Notes: generated by a model not told the origin, from the letters alone. A stretch of 64,000 nt of DNA from Candidatus Woesearchaeota archaeon (GCA_003599145.1 QZIT01000001.1:1-64000), one strand, 5' to 3'. Positions 1 to 8,847 are shown, counted from the first letter of the stretch. A program made the numbers and translations.

Positions 1-120
1 TTGCAGCGTACTTGTCGTGCTAATCAAAACACTAGCAGCAACAGCAGCAACCAAGATAAAGGCTATAAACAAAATCAACGTACCAATACCCATCTCGGCC
101 TTCTTCTTGAACATTCCCAT
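1..120 (-). CDS. archaellin (archaeal flagellin), N-terminal 40 residues, cut by window edge
   Basis: The first 40 residues carry the class III signal sequence of archaellins: a short basic leader with KKKAEMGIG followed by a hydrophobic helix (TLILFIAFILVAAVAA). The prepilin-type peptidase would cut just before the hydrophobic helix and the subunit would join the archaellum filament. The ATG at 118-120 follows a GAGGTGA ribosome-binding site about 10 nt upstream. The gene continues beyond position 1. It is the most typical archaellin signal in the window and may encode the major filament subunit; that role is inference. Confidence 0.85.
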   Translation of the reverse strand, partial: MGMFKKKAEMGIGTLILFIAFILVAAVAASVLISTTSTLQ

Positions 121-458
121 CCTATTTCACCTCATCTGTTTTCAGTTTTTGTACATTACAAGGATGTTTTCTGGTAATAAAAGATATTTCAGTATCCTTT
201 TTTGTACACTAACTATTCTTATTTGATGTATTTACTGTGTATTCCTATATTTAAAAACTTAGATAAAAATAGGCAAAAATAGGATAAAACAGTATCAACA
301 ATTTACGATTTTTCAATTTGAAAAACAAAACAAAAAGAAAAAAATAAGGGGCAATGATAAAAAAATAAATTCGCCGCTTTCTCTTAAAAATAAGCAAAAA
401 ATTTATAAATAGAACCAATATACTACTCTATAGTGAATATATTTTGGGGAAGGAAATT
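121..458. promoter_or_regulatory. AT-rich divergent intergenic region between archaellin and a small secreted protein
   Basis: No convincing gene lies in these 338 bases. On the plus strand an AATTTATAAATAG TATA element sits around 407-419, before the gene at 459. On the minus strand TTTTTAAATATAG around 246-258 could serve the archaellin, giving a leader of roughly 100 nt with a GAGGTGA site. AGGCAAAAATAGG at 271-283 closely matches AGGTAAAAATAG upstream of another archaellin (12345-12356). Confidence 0.5.
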
Positions 459-761
459 ATGAAAACAATCATTATCATGTTTACTGTTTTTATGATTATT
501 ACTGCTACAGCACTAGAGTTGGCTGCCATTGCAGAAAAGGCATCTGCCAAAGCAATCAGCTTCAGCGATGATATGAACAACGCAATTGACTGTGCAATAC
601 GCGCAGAACCAATAGAGCATTGCTCGCCCAACCTTGCATATAATGATGCATACGGATTCAAGGATGATTTGAAAGAAACTCAGAACGTCATCGAAAAAAC
701 CCAAGAACAACTGAATAATGAGCTTCCTGAAGGAAATGAAACGGTTGTTATTCTTGTTTAA
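459..761 (+). CDS. small exported protein of unknown function
   Basis: A 100-residue protein begins with a hydrophobic segment (IIIMFTVFMIITATALELAAI) fit for a signal peptide or membrane anchor. A short acidic, mostly helical part follows, with two cysteines and a predicted coiled-coil stretch near the C-terminus. I do not recognise the family. The ATG at 459 was chosen over a TTG at 444 because GGGGAAGG lies at the right distance and a TATA box sits near 407-419. It is placed between an archaellin and the archaellum core genes on the opposite strand, so a surface or filament accessory role is possible but unproven. Confidence 0.6.
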   Translation: MKTIIIMFTVFMIITATALELAAIAEKASAKAISFSDDMNNAIDCAIRAEPIEHCSPNLAYNDAYGFKDDLKETQNVIEKTQEQLNNELPEGNETVVILV

Positions 762-794
762 CGCATTTTACAGGGCATAGTTGAGTATACAAAC

Positions 795-1400
795 TCAATC
801 ATGATACAATTCCACCCATGCTCCACTCATAACTTCTGGAGTGGTAAATTCTAATTTTGTAGTAAAAAGATTTTCAGAAATCAATGCAATGCTTGCATGC
901 TGCCCATCTCCTAAAGAAGTTGGAAGCTTAAAGCAAAGCGTTGCAACATCTCCTTTTGTAAGAAATCCAGAAGAATATTGATTTCCAGAACCGTATCTCG
1001 TTATGGCAACGCCATACTGCATTGCATAGGACGCATTGGACAATGATGATGCATTATCTGATGAAAAAGGGTTGAGCAGGCAATCGATAGAATTATTGTA
1101 GGTATAAAACCCCTCGGCAGTTCCTATGCTATGAATAAGTGTTGTTGCAAAAGGAACAGGGTCCTTTGAACCTTGCCTCAATTCAACGCTTAAGTAAAGA
1201 TAATCAACTTCCTTGTTGCCTGTACCTCTTCCATAAACATCGTGAACAATCACATACTCTCCAACCGTATTTTTAATTTGGTTGCCGCTAAAAAATAAAG
1301 CTCTATCTTTATAGACCGTCATGCTTTGCACAACAAAGATTCCTGCAGACGCTGCAAGAATCAATATACAAAAGAGCATGATAATTGCCGTATTTGACAT
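795..1400 (-). CDS. archaellin-like / type IV pilin-like surface subunit
   Basis: This 201-residue protein opens with an N-terminal hydrophobic helix (AIIMLFCILILAASAG) and continues as a beta-rich, serine- and asparagine-rich domain, the general plan of archaellins and archaeal pilins. Near the C-terminus is KGDVATLCF, which resembles KSDIVTLCF in the archaellin-like protein at 6842-7474. The basic leader before the helix is missing, so processing by the prepilin peptidase is doubtful. A TTTAATG-type TATA element about 25 bp upstream suggests a leaderless mRNA. It follows arlJ closely but has its own promoter. A minor or divergent filament component is my best guess. Confidence 0.6.
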   Translation of the reverse strand: MSNTAIIMLFCILILAASAGIFVVQSMTVYKDRALFFSGNQIKNTVGEYVIVHDVYGRGTGNKEVDYLYLSVELRQGSKDPVPFATTLIHSIGTAEGFYTYNNSIDCLLNPFSSDNASSLSNASYAMQYGVAITRYGSGNQYSSGFLTKGDVATLCFKLPTSLGDGQHASIALISENLFTTKLEFTTPEVMSGAWVELYHD

Positions 1401-1442
1401 GATTTTTTTTACGAACAGAACATTAAATAGTTTTCTGTTTTG

Positions 1443-3173
1443 CTAGCTCAGGACGCTCAAACCCTCAGCAGTAGTTGTTTCATTGAAGGTTTGGTCGATA
1501 TCAGGCAGTATTTTATCAATCAATTTGGGAACCAGCCAGCTGGTAAGCGCACCTATCCAAATCATAATAGAAATATCAAAGAGCGCTGCATAAAACGTCC
1601 CGCCGTCAACTATTTTCAATAAGATTGCAGAGATAATCGCGTGAATAACAATCATTAAGCCAACGTACAAAGAAATCTGATTGATATCCACAAACAGGTT
1701 AGCTCCTGCAGTAGTGCCAAAAATGCTGGAAAGAGAAAAAGCGCCTCCTTCTACAGTACCACCGAAAATTTTTGCAAGAATCGTAACTATCTGCGCAGAA
1801 ACAAACGACGTTGCCGCAAGGCCTATCAAAGAACCGTAAAAAGCTCCTCGCAATCCTGCAGCCAGCTGGTTTTTTTGTTTTCTCAACGACAGAAGCTTTT
1901 GAAAATTTTTGCTGACAATGTCTCCTGTTTTTTCTGCATTTCCCCCCAAATAGATAGACTCTGAGAAAATTCTGCTGAAGTGAAATATCAAATTTGACCC
2001 TGTTTCCCCTGCAAAATGCCTCCACGCCTTGAACTTATCGCTTCCCAATCTCAACCTTCTATAGAGATTAATCACCATTTCATTCAATAATCCAAAATCG
2101 TGAATGCGCAGAGAATTAAGGCTTGCAATAACGGCTCCGCTTCTGATTTCTGTTGCAGAGCCCAAGGTTCTTACAAAGGTAGGGAAACCGACGTCTCTTC
2201 TGTAAATTTTTTCCTCTTCTCCCCGCGCAACAACGCCTAACACAAAAAGAGGAATGACTGCTACCGCAAGCGCAAATAGAAACGCCCAGTGCATCACTAA
2301 AAAAAGAAAGATAAAGATGACTGCAGAAAGCGGCATAAAAATCAAAAACATCTTTTGCATGCGCTGATATCCCTTGTCTTTAATTTCAATGTCATGATAG
2401 AGCTTGTCTTCCGGAATCACTGCTTTAACAATAACAACCATGATGACGTCCATTAAAAAAATGGCAAGCGTAGCTACAGCAACAATAACATTAATAGAAA
2501 TACCCATCAATAAAGGCAATAATAACCCTATAGCAATGCCGAAAGCGACTGCCATGGTGAGAGAAATAAATACATCCTGCAAGAGCTTTATGGTCTCCAA
2601 AGACTTCATATATTCTGTAGCATAATCATCCATAACAGAGGTTTGCTCTTCTGTCAAGAAGATTTGAAGATTCTCTCCGAAATCCATCATGACAGCAAAT
2701 CTATCAAGAAAATCCCCCAAGATTTTTGAAGGAATAACAGGGCCTAGCTTTCTGCAGGTCACGGCAAACCCTAAATTCCACTCTTTGGAAAGATACAAAA
2801 TTTTCTCTGCAATATCTGAAATTTCTCCAAACACCTTCTTTTGTGAAATTCTTTTAAACAACACAGCCCTGCTTACCTGCATAGTCGCGATAGTTCCCGC
2901 ATAGGTAATGAACAAATGCATGTTGTTATTGACGCTTGCTTTTTTCCTCTCAACAACAGAATAGGGATAAACGAAAATGATTCCCATGCCGATAACTAAA
3001 ACACCCAAGCTGTAAAATATGGAAATCCCTGGAAAAACAAAAAGAATGGCAAAAAAAACACCTAAAACTATGCCGAAAAGAGGCAAAAAGAATTTTTTAA
3101 GAAACTCTCCAAGAGTAGCGTACCCCATAATAACAATAGTTCTTTCTATCGAACGTTGGAAGTCGCTTGCCAT
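1443..3173 (-). CDS. arlJ: archaellum assembly membrane platform protein ArlJ (FlaJ)
   Basis: This 576-residue polytopic membrane protein has the paired T2SSF-type organisation of ArlJ: two cytoplasmic helical blocks, each followed by membrane segments, with roughly nine hydrophobic stretches. It would be the inner platform that ArlI drives to assemble and rotate the filament. The length fits the family (about 550-580). It lies at the end of the series arlF-arlG-arlH-arlI-arlJ on one strand, the conserved euryarchaeal order, which strengthens the call. The start ATG is at 3173. An about 110-nt spacer separates it from arlI and contains a short coupled reading frame. Confidence 0.9.
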   Translation of the reverse strand: MASDFQRSIERTIVIMGYATLGEFLKKFFLPLFGIVLGVFFAILFVFPGISIFYSLGVLVIGMGIIFVYPYSVVERKKASVNNNMHLFITYAGTIATMQVSRAVLFKRISQKKVFGEISDIAEKILYLSKEWNLGFAVTCRKLGPVIPSKILGDFLDRFAVMMDFGENLQIFLTEEQTSVMDDYATEYMKSLETIKLLQDVFISLTMAVAFGIAIGLLLPLLMGISINVIVAVATLAIFLMDVIMVVIVKAVIPEDKLYHDIEIKDKGYQRMQKMFLIFMPLSAVIFIFLFLVMHWAFLFALAVAVIPLFVLGVVARGEEEKIYRRDVGFPTFVRTLGSATEIRSGAVIASLNSLRIHDFGLLNEMVINLYRRLRLGSDKFKAWRHFAGETGSNLIFHFSRIFSESIYLGGNAEKTGDIVSKNFQKLLSLRKQKNQLAAGLRGAFYGSLIGLAATSFVSAQIVTILAKIFGGTVEGGAFSLSSIFGTTAGANLFVDINQISLYVGLMIVIHAIISAILLKIVDGGTFYAALFDISIMIWIGALTSWLVPKLIDKILPDIDQTFNETTTAEGLSVLS

Positions 3174-3190
3174 GGCTCATCGTGACCTAC

Positions 3191-3289
3191 TCATGCTGTG
3201 ACGCCAGAGTAACATAGTTTCAATAGGAAGTTTAATACTGAGTTCAATAATACTGCCAATGCTGCCAAGAAATGCAGCAGGAATCTCAT
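3191..3289 (-). CDS. possible 32-residue hydrophobic leader peptide between arlI and arlJ
   Basis: The stop of arlI overlaps an ATG in the ATGA arrangement. That ATG opens a 32-codon frame rich in leucine, valine and alanine (MRFLLHFLAALAVLLN at its start), which ends about 17 nt before the arlJ start. The overlap could couple translation through the spacer to arlJ. There is no homology I can recognise, and the frame may be chance. Confidence 0.25.
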   Translation of the reverse strand: MRFLLHFLAALAVLLNSVLNFLLKLCYSGVTA

Positions 3290-4926
3290 ACGGTAAACGG
3301 CAATCCCTCCTTTCCATCAAGGTGAAATTTCTTGATGATTTCCCAAACATCATAATAGTTGAATATCTGATTTTCAATCATTTTCTTGATAATTTTCACG
3401 CGCAAGTCCATTTCCTTGTAGATATCTCTGGTATTTTCATAACCCAGCATTCTTGCAATTTTTTGCTCTAAAATGTAGCTATTGAACAACCCTCTAAAGG
3501 CGTGCTCATCTGCTTTAGGGCTCCAGTCAAAAACCTGACGGGTAATCATTTTTTTTGCAGGCTCATAGTAACGCTCTAATTCGGTGACACTGATAACCCT
3601 TCTGACAAACTGGTTTTTCCTAAAAACAGCAGACTGAATTAAAACAACATTAAGGTTGTCAATAAAGGTTATAGGAATATTAATAGGATGGCCTGTCAAC
3701 CTTTGAACAAGCGTCGTGACATTTCCTGCGTGAAACGTGCTCATAACAGGGTGCCCTGTCTGCATGGCCTGAAATGCAATGTTTCCCTCTTCTCCTCGGA
3801 TTTCTCCTACAATGATATAATTCGGCCTGCTTCTCAATGCCGCGATGAGCAGATCAATATACGTAATGTCAGACGCCTTTCCTCCGCTTTCTCTCGTCAA
3901 TAAGTGCTGCCACACTTCATGCGGCATCTTTACCTCAGGCGTGTTTTCTACGGTATAGACTTTTGCCTCTGGCTTGATAAATGCAGAGATTGCATTCAAT
4001 GTTGTTGTTTTTCCAGACGCTGTTTCACCGCAAACAAACAGATTCATGCCATTTTCCAAGCAAAGCCATAAGTACGCTGCAAGCTCTGCGCTCATGGTTT
4101 TCCAATTGACAACCTGCGTTATACTCGTAGGGACCTCAGAGAACTTTCTCAACGTAAAACTTGAACCTTCTAAGCTGACATCTCTGCCATAAATAAAGTT
4201 TGCCCTAGAGCCGTCAGGCATGATAGCATCAATAATGCTCTTTGCGTCGCTGGCAGGCCTTTCCACGCGCTCTGTGGTCTCAACAATATAGGAGTTTAAA
4301 TCTGCATCATCCTTAAAAACAATACTAGAAAAAATCATGTCAAAAACTTTATGGACTGCCTTGATTTGCCCAACGCCCGTGCAGTGAATATCTTCCAGAT
4401 AGGGGTCCTTAAACAAGGGATCAAGCCTTCCATACCCCAATCTATTTCTGATAAGATAGTATCTGAACAACTCATCTTGATCTTTTGTTAGGGCGATTTT
4501 GGCATTGAATTTATTGAACATTCCTGCTTGCTGGCTGCCAACGGTGGTAACCATCTCGTACAGCTTCATCATGACATCACCTATCTGGCTTACTTTATCA
4601 GGAACAGGCATGGTATGGGCGACGTCAACAAGCTTGTCAACAATCTTATTAAAAATAAGCTGCTCTTCAGGAGTCATTTCAGGCTGGATGACATTGTATT
4701 CAGTATGGCTTCCTTTTTTTCGGTAAATATGGATGAAAATAGGGTCGCCAACAGGATAAATTAAGTTTGGAAATTTCACTGTTTTTTTCATGGAGGATTC
4801 CAGCTGAACGTAAAACTCCGGCTCTCCGATTTCCTCTGTGATTTTTTTCACATATGCTGCAACGTGGGGATATTTTTGTATTGCCTCTTGCAGTGTTGTT
4901 GTCTTGGTAATTTTGTCTTTTTTCAT
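3286..4926 (-). CDS. arlI: archaellum motor ATPase ArlI (FlaI)
   Basis: This 546-residue protein of the secretion-ATPase superfamily powers archaellum assembly and rotation at the cytoplasmic side of the membrane. A Walker A motif GETASGKTTT lies near residue 300, followed by EVKMPHEVWQHLL and the Asp/His boxes typical of the GspE/PilT family (VGEIRGEEG, MQTGHPVMSTFHAG). The N-terminal 200 residues match the substrate/ArlH-binding part in length. It is preceded by arlH and followed by arlJ. All nucleotide-binding motifs are intact, so an active enzyme is expected. Confidence 0.93.
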   Translation of the reverse strand: MKKDKITKTTTLQEAIQKYPHVAAYVKKITEEIGEPEFYVQLESSMKKTVKFPNLIYPVGDPIFIHIYRKKGSHTEYNVIQPEMTPEEQLIFNKIVDKLVDVAHTMPVPDKVSQIGDVMMKLYEMVTTVGSQQAGMFNKFNAKIALTKDQDELFRYYLIRNRLGYGRLDPLFKDPYLEDIHCTGVGQIKAVHKVFDMIFSSIVFKDDADLNSYIVETTERVERPASDAKSIIDAIMPDGSRANFIYGRDVSLEGSSFTLRKFSEVPTSITQVVNWKTMSAELAAYLWLCLENGMNLFVCGETASGKTTTLNAISAFIKPEAKVYTVENTPEVKMPHEVWQHLLTRESGGKASDITYIDLLIAALRSRPNYIIVGEIRGEEGNIAFQAMQTGHPVMSTFHAGNVTTLVQRLTGHPINIPITFIDNLNVVLIQSAVFRKNQFVRRVISVTELERYYEPAKKMITRQVFDWSPKADEHAFRGLFNSYILEQKIARMLGYENTRDIYKEMDLRVKIIKKMIENQIFNYYDVWEIIKKFHLDGKEGLPFTV

Positions 4927-4983
4927 GTTTTGTCTTTTTTTATAAAGGGGGTTGCGGATGCAGAAGCATCCGCGGCATAGATT

Positions 4984-5682
4984 TTATGATGTAGAGGCTA
5001 TTTCCAGTGCAAGCCCCAGACCTGCCAATACTTTGTAGGGAATAGGCGTTGACAAATCTCCTGCTGCTCCTGTAAACCTCTCAATGTGAATCAGCTTAAT
5101 CCAAGAGCCGTATTGCTCTCGCGCTTCCAATCTGAAATAAATATCTGCAACGGTTTTCAGCAAATCGAAAAAATACGGAGACACCTGTTTTGGATTTACG
5201 CAAAAGATGATGATTTTATTGAGTGCTGTCAATTCCTTAAGAAATTTCAAAATGTCGAACGCGTTGTTCTGGGTTATTTCATTTTCAATCAGCATCGACG
5301 ACAAAGTATCAAAGACGATCAGGTCGTGTTCAAAGAGCTGCCTGGTCATCAAGATTTTATTCAAGAAATTTTTTTCAAAGGCGACATTTCCGAACGTAGG
5401 ATAAATAGACAAAAAAAGCAACTCCTGATTCAAGAGCTTCTCCTTAACTCCATAATTAAATGACCTCATCTGGTTAAGAAAGCTTCCCGTATTAAGTTCT
5501 GTGCTTAAATACGTTGCCGTAGCTCCATGCTGCATAACCCCATACATCAAGCGCTGGGCAAGGACGCTCTTTCCCAATCCGTTTTCTCCCTCGATAACGA
5601 TAACTGAATTTTTAGGGATACCTCCTCCAAATCGCTCGTTCAGTTCATCGCCTTTCAGCGCTATGGAAAATACATCTGGCAT
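4984..5682 (-). CDS. arlH: archaellum regulatory ATPase ArlH (FlaH)
   Basis: This 232-residue RecA/KaiC-like protein binds ATP and contacts ArlI to control the assembly-to-rotation switch in known archaella. GDELNERFGGGIPKNS and the Walker A motif GENGLGKS lie near the N-terminus, and a Walker B-like LIVFDTLSS is central. The ATG at 5682 was preferred to an upstream ATG at 5724 because AAGAGGTGG lies just before it and the resulting length equals the family norm. It sits between arlG and arlI. Confidence 0.9.
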   Translation of the reverse strand: MPDVFSIALKGDELNERFGGGIPKNSVIVIEGENGLGKSVLAQRLMYGVMQHGATATYLSTELNTGSFLNQMRSFNYGVKEKLLNQELLFLSIYPTFGNVAFEKNFLNKILMTRQLFEHDLIVFDTLSSMLIENEITQNNAFDILKFLKELTALNKIIIFCVNPKQVSPYFFDLLKTVADIYFRLEAREQYGSWIKLIHIERFTGAAGDLSTPIPYKVLAGLGLALEIASTS

Positions 5683-5778
5683 GGTCCACCTCTTTTTTAT
5701 ACTCAATGCATATGCCCAAGGCATAGGCGCTATGGATAAGCTCTACTATGATACTGCTATGTGTTCTTATGCAACAGC

Positions 5779-6240
5779 CTAGGTTACTTCGAAAAGAGCA
5801 CTATCTCCTGTACCGTGCTCTGTTCTCACCTCAACGGTGTAGTTTCCCGAGGAGAGCGGGTAGGTAATATTCAGTTCAGTCTGCTCATCAGAATCCCACA
5901 GCAAAGGGTTTTTAATGTCGGGTGCCTTCACTGCAATAGACCTGTTTGCAGTATTTCTAGGAATGCGGTCATTCATAACGTACACGTCAACAAGATCGGT
6001 CTTCAGCGTTTGTTTTCCTGTATTTTCAACGACGACTGTTAGCCTGTTCAACCCCCCGCTATAGGTAACATTCTGTATGACAATTTGAGACTGCAATTGA
6101 TTCACCAGCATTTGCTGGTGGCTGCTTATTGCATTTCTGTTTTCAATGGTCATCTCCCTTGAAATTAAAAAAACACCTACGAGTACCGTAAGCAAAAACA
6201 TAAACAAAACCATGAACGATATCATCGTGCTGAATGCCAT
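5779..6240 (-). CDS. arlG: archaellum stator/pseudoperiplasmic protein ArlG-like
   Basis: This 153-residue protein has one N-terminal membrane helix (FMVLFMFLLTVLVGVFLI) and an outside beta-sandwich with NxS/T sequons. In other archaea ArlG caps or supports ArlF as part of the stator linked to the S-layer. Position (between arlF and arlH) and topology support the assignment; sequence identity to ArlG is weak to my eye. The motif RIPRN-x3-NR-x-IAV is shared with the neighbouring ArlF candidate, so the two are related to each other and could be assigned the other way round. Confidence 0.7.
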   Translation of the reverse strand: MAFSTMISFMVLFMFLLTVLVGVFLISREMTIENRNAISSHQQMLVNQLQSQIVIQNVTYSGGLNRLTVVVENTGKQTLKTDLVDVYVMNDRIPRNTANRSIAVKAPDIKNPLLWDSDEQTELNITYPLSSGNYTVEVRTEHGTGDSALFEVT

Positions 6241-6273
6241 AGGGTATCACATCTTAGGGCATCTCTATGCCAT

Positions 6274-6741
6274 CTATATGGAAAACTCCAGCGTGTCTTT
6301 CACGCCATACTGTGTTGTTACGGAAACTTCATGAATCACATTTGATGCAAGGGTAAAATTAAAAACGGTTATCAATGCAACTTCCTTAGTGTCCCATGTC
6401 TCGTTGTTCAACACTTCCGTATCGGGAATAACCGCGATGGTTCTATTGGTTTCATTGCGGGGAATGCGCACATCGTCAAGGTATATATCTACTTTAGCGA
6501 CGTCGAGCCTTTGGGCTCCCGAATTTTTCACATAGGCATAGGTAGTGTTGGTGAGATTATCGAAATCGACAACTTCAATAGTGATATCTGTTTTTAGCTG
6601 TTCGGAGAGCCTCGTCTGCTCAAGGGTAACTGCAGAAGTGGTTTTGTCGTAGTAATCTTTCAAAGAGAGCACAACTCCAGTCGTAATACTAAGCGCTGCT
6701 ATCAGCAGAATCAACATTGAGGCGACGTTGGCGAATCCCAT
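6274..6741 (-). CDS. arlF: archaellum stator protein ArlF-like
   Basis: This 155-residue protein starts MGFANVASMLILLIAAL, the short leader plus helix typical of ArlF, followed by an extracellular beta-sandwich with several NxT sequons. ArlF anchors the motor to the S-layer in studied archaea. It is the first gene of the arlF-G-H-I-J run. A TATA element (ATATAAATC on its own strand, plus coordinates about 6749-6757) lies just upstream, so this is probably the operon promoter. It shares the RIPRN motif with the ArlG candidate. Confidence 0.72.
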   Translation of the reverse strand: MGFANVASMLILLIAALSITTGVVLSLKDYYDKTTSAVTLEQTRLSEQLKTDITIEVVDFDNLTNTTYAYVKNSGAQRLDVAKVDIYLDDVRIPRNETNRTIAVIPDTEVLNNETWDTKEVALITVFNFTLASNVIHEVSVTTQYGVKDTLEFSI

Positions 6742-6841
6742 TTTGCAAAGATTTATATACCGGCACTGCTTAGCATCACAGTTATTCGGAATTACCGAAT
6801 TACTATATTACTATAGCAATTCCTTTATAAACCTTTCGATT
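6742..6841. promoter_or_regulatory. divergent promoter with palindrome between arlF and an archaellin-like gene
   Basis: The 100-bp gap carries a TATA element for each direction: GATTTATATACC near 6750-6761, read leftward for arlF, and CCTTTATAAACC near 6822-6833, read rightward for the gene at 6842. Between them is a perfect inverted repeat ATTCGG-N5-CCGAAT at 6784-6800. Its half-site resembles the TATCGGA palindromes around the HTH_10 regulator at 13.1-13.8 kb, so this may be an operator for both directions. Function is inferred. Confidence 0.5.
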
Positions 6842-7474
6842 ATGACACGAAGAGCGCGCAAAGGCGTCCTCACTACTCAAGCGATCTTGCTGGTCGCTAT
6901 GGGCTGTATTATCGCAGCAGTAGTGGTCTCTCTCATCTATACTCAGACGACAGGATATGCCAGAAGAACCTCTGCATTGAACAAGGCGGCAATCAACACT
7001 GCAGGGGGCATATCACTCAAAGTACTCGAAGTTGCCGTTGAGAGAGAATATACTGGAGAAGCAGACACTGCAGAGTATGTTTACACCACTATGAAACTCG
7101 CTCCTGATTCGGCGTTTATCAGCCTTTTACGTTTCCACATTGCACTCCAAGGAGAATCTATAGATGCTGTCTATAATTTTTCAGCCGCCATTGACTGTAC
7201 GGTAAAGGATCCGTCAAGCAACCTTTCTGTCTATTATGATAGAAACAGAGGCATGTTTGGAGCGCATTTTTTGCTTCCTTCGCCAAATAAAGCACAGCCC
7301 TACACGATAGCAAAAAGCGATATCGTAACGCTTTGCTTCAGAACGCCCAGGGTGCTGGTTCATGATGAGCCTTTCACCTTGGAATTCATTCCTGAGGGAG
7401 GAACTACCTACAGCATAGAACAACTCATGCCTCAAACGCTGGCGCAAAGAACCACAATCTATAAAAGGGACTAA
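6842..7474 (+). CDS. archaellin-like protein with class III-type leader
   Basis: This 210-residue protein has the basic leader MTRRARKG and a hydrophobic helix (AILLVAMGCIIAAVVVSLIYTQ), followed by a beta-rich domain with KSDIVTLCF near the C-terminus, as in archaellins. A glycine precedes the likely cleavage site, as expected for the prepilin-type peptidase. The ATG at 6842 lies about 20 bp after a TATA box, so the mRNA is probably leaderless. It is transcribed away from arlF and leads the two-gene cassette that follows. It may be a minor archaellin or a pilin. Confidence 0.65.
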   Translation: MTRRARKGVLTTQAILLVAMGCIIAAVVVSLIYTQTTGYARRTSALNKAAINTAGGISLKVLEVAVEREYTGEADTAEYVYTTMKLAPDSAFISLLRFHIALQGESIDAVYNFSAAIDCTVKDPSSNLSVYYDRNRGMFGAHFLLPSPNKAQPYTIAKSDIVTLCFRTPRVLVHDEPFTLEFIPEGGTTYSIEQLMPQTLAQRTTIYKRD

Positions 7475-7489
7475 ACCAAAAGGAGAACC

Positions 7490-8266
7490 ATGGAAATCAA
7501 CAAAAGCATCAAGGCTAATGCCATAGCCAACATCGTCATCAGAAAAAACATGGACGTATTTAAGATAAGCATCCCCGATGACTGCAGGCTAGAAGTCTAT
7601 AACCATGTAGGCTATGCAAAAATTGTCGCAGGAGAGATCTATGATGGCATCAACATTTTGCGAAAGGCAAGGGAATTAGGAGCAGAAGATTTTATCGATA
7701 AAGTCATAAAAATTGCTTTCGAAAAAATAAGGGAGAAAAGAATTCTCGACGGTTCAAAAATCATAACGGTCATGGAAGCTCTCGGCTACCAAACAGATTA
7801 TGAAAAATTTATCAGTGTTGATGATTTAATCGACATTGCAAGAATGATTCTGAAAGACAGCAGGCTTGAAGAAGGATTTGCCCTCCTCAACTTAGTGCAC
7901 AAAATGGGCAATAGAACCTACGTCCCGGTCATCACAGAAATAGGCTATGAAAAAATTTCAACAGGGGATGTCGATGTAGGCATCACTATTTTAAGAAAAA
8001 TAAAAGAGCTTGTAGGAGAAGATGCACTGCACTATCTCGGAGATTATATTTTCAATAGGTTAAAGGCAGGAGAGATTGATTTTGGCCTTGAGCTTCTGGA
8101 AAGAATCATCCCTCTTGTTGGAAAGAAATACTTCAACCATGCACTTGAAATAGGCTATCAGAAAATTGCAAAAGGGGATGTAGAAAACGGCATGCGCATC
8201 ATCGAAGGCATAAAAGCATTGGGCGGAGATGTTGATGAATCCATCCTCAGCATGATGAAAGAATGA
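7490..8266 (+). CDS. helical-repeat (solenoid) protein of unknown function
   Basis: This 258-residue cytoplasmic protein is built from about six repeats of 35-40 residues with a core like GYEKISTGDVDVGITILRK (also GYQKIAKGDVENGMRIIEG), the pattern of TPR-like alpha-solenoids. I do not know the family. It follows the archaellin-like gene after 15 nt with an AAAAGGAGA ribosome-binding site. Its stop overlaps the next start in ATGA form, so it is co-translated with the winged-helix protein. A protein-protein scaffold linking the filament gene to regulation is a reasonable but unproven idea. Confidence 0.6.
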   Translation: MEINKSIKANAIANIVIRKNMDVFKISIPDDCRLEVYNHVGYAKIVAGEIYDGINILRKARELGAEDFIDKVIKIAFEKIREKRILDGSKIITVMEALGYQTDYEKFISVDDLIDIARMILKDSRLEEGFALLNLVHKMGNRTYVPVITEIGYEKISTGDVDVGITILRKIKELVGEDALHYLGDYIFNRLKAGEIDFGLELLERIIPLVGKKYFNHALEIGYQKIAKGDVENGMRIIEGIKALGGDVDESILSMMKE

Positions 8267-8841
8267 AATACTGTGTTTACTACGAAGAAAAAACCTACCG
8301 CATTCTTGATTACCTACCCAAAGGTATGGATCCTGCAATGATTAACCAGATTAATGAATTTTGGAATCAGGACATTTGCCGAAAAATGCTCATCACCATT
8401 TCTGAAATGGAAGTTACCAGCATACCCCAATTAAAAAAAATCATAGGACACTCCATGTCCACACTTCATGACAACATTGAAAAATTATCGCAGGCAGGGC
8501 TTTTAGAAACAGAGCTAACCTATGTAGGCAACAAAAAAAGAAACCTCATCCCCACCATACTCTTCATTACCAAAAATCCAAAATTTAAAATCCAATTTAA
8601 GAAATTCTTTCAGGGACTCTGGATTGACTCAAAAAAAACACAGCAGGTTATTGATTTCTTACAAAAACATCACGGGCATTATTATTCTATAGAGGAGATT
8701 TCTGCAAAAACAAGAATCCCTGTTGATGAGATAGAAATGCTGCTAGGCAATTGGGATAGCTTGACCACAAGAACCTTAAGCAACGTTATGAAAGAGCGGC
8801 CTTTTGAGAAAAAAGTCATGTATAAAGGAAAGAAAGCATAA
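8263..8841 (+). CDS. two-domain winged-helix DNA-binding protein
   Basis: This 192-residue protein has a central helix-turn-helix region (ITISEMEVTSIPQLKKIIG then MSTLHDNIEKLSQAGLLE) followed by a beta wing. A second HTH-like stretch near residues 125-165 reads YYSIEEISAKTRIPVDEIEM. This layout fits archaeal ArsR/MarR-like regulators. It is translationally coupled to the solenoid gene and converges on the ArlC-like gene, leaving 6 bp. Because it lies within the archaellum island, it is a candidate archaellum regulator; its targets are unknown. Confidence 0.65.
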   Translation: MKYCVYYEEKTYRILDYLPKGMDPAMINQINEFWNQDICRKMLITISEMEVTSIPQLKKIIGHSMSTLHDNIEKLSQAGLLETELTYVGNKKRNLIPTILFITKNPKFKIQFKKFFQGLWIDSKKTQQVIDFLQKHHGHYYSIEEISAKTRIPVDEIEMLLGNWDSLTTRTLSNVMKERPFEKKVMYKGKKA

Positions 8842-8847
8842 GGCTGC

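Noticed and set aside
5086-5463. 125-residue plus-strand frame inside arlH
   Set aside because: Antisense to a gene with clear ATPase motifs; no start signal.
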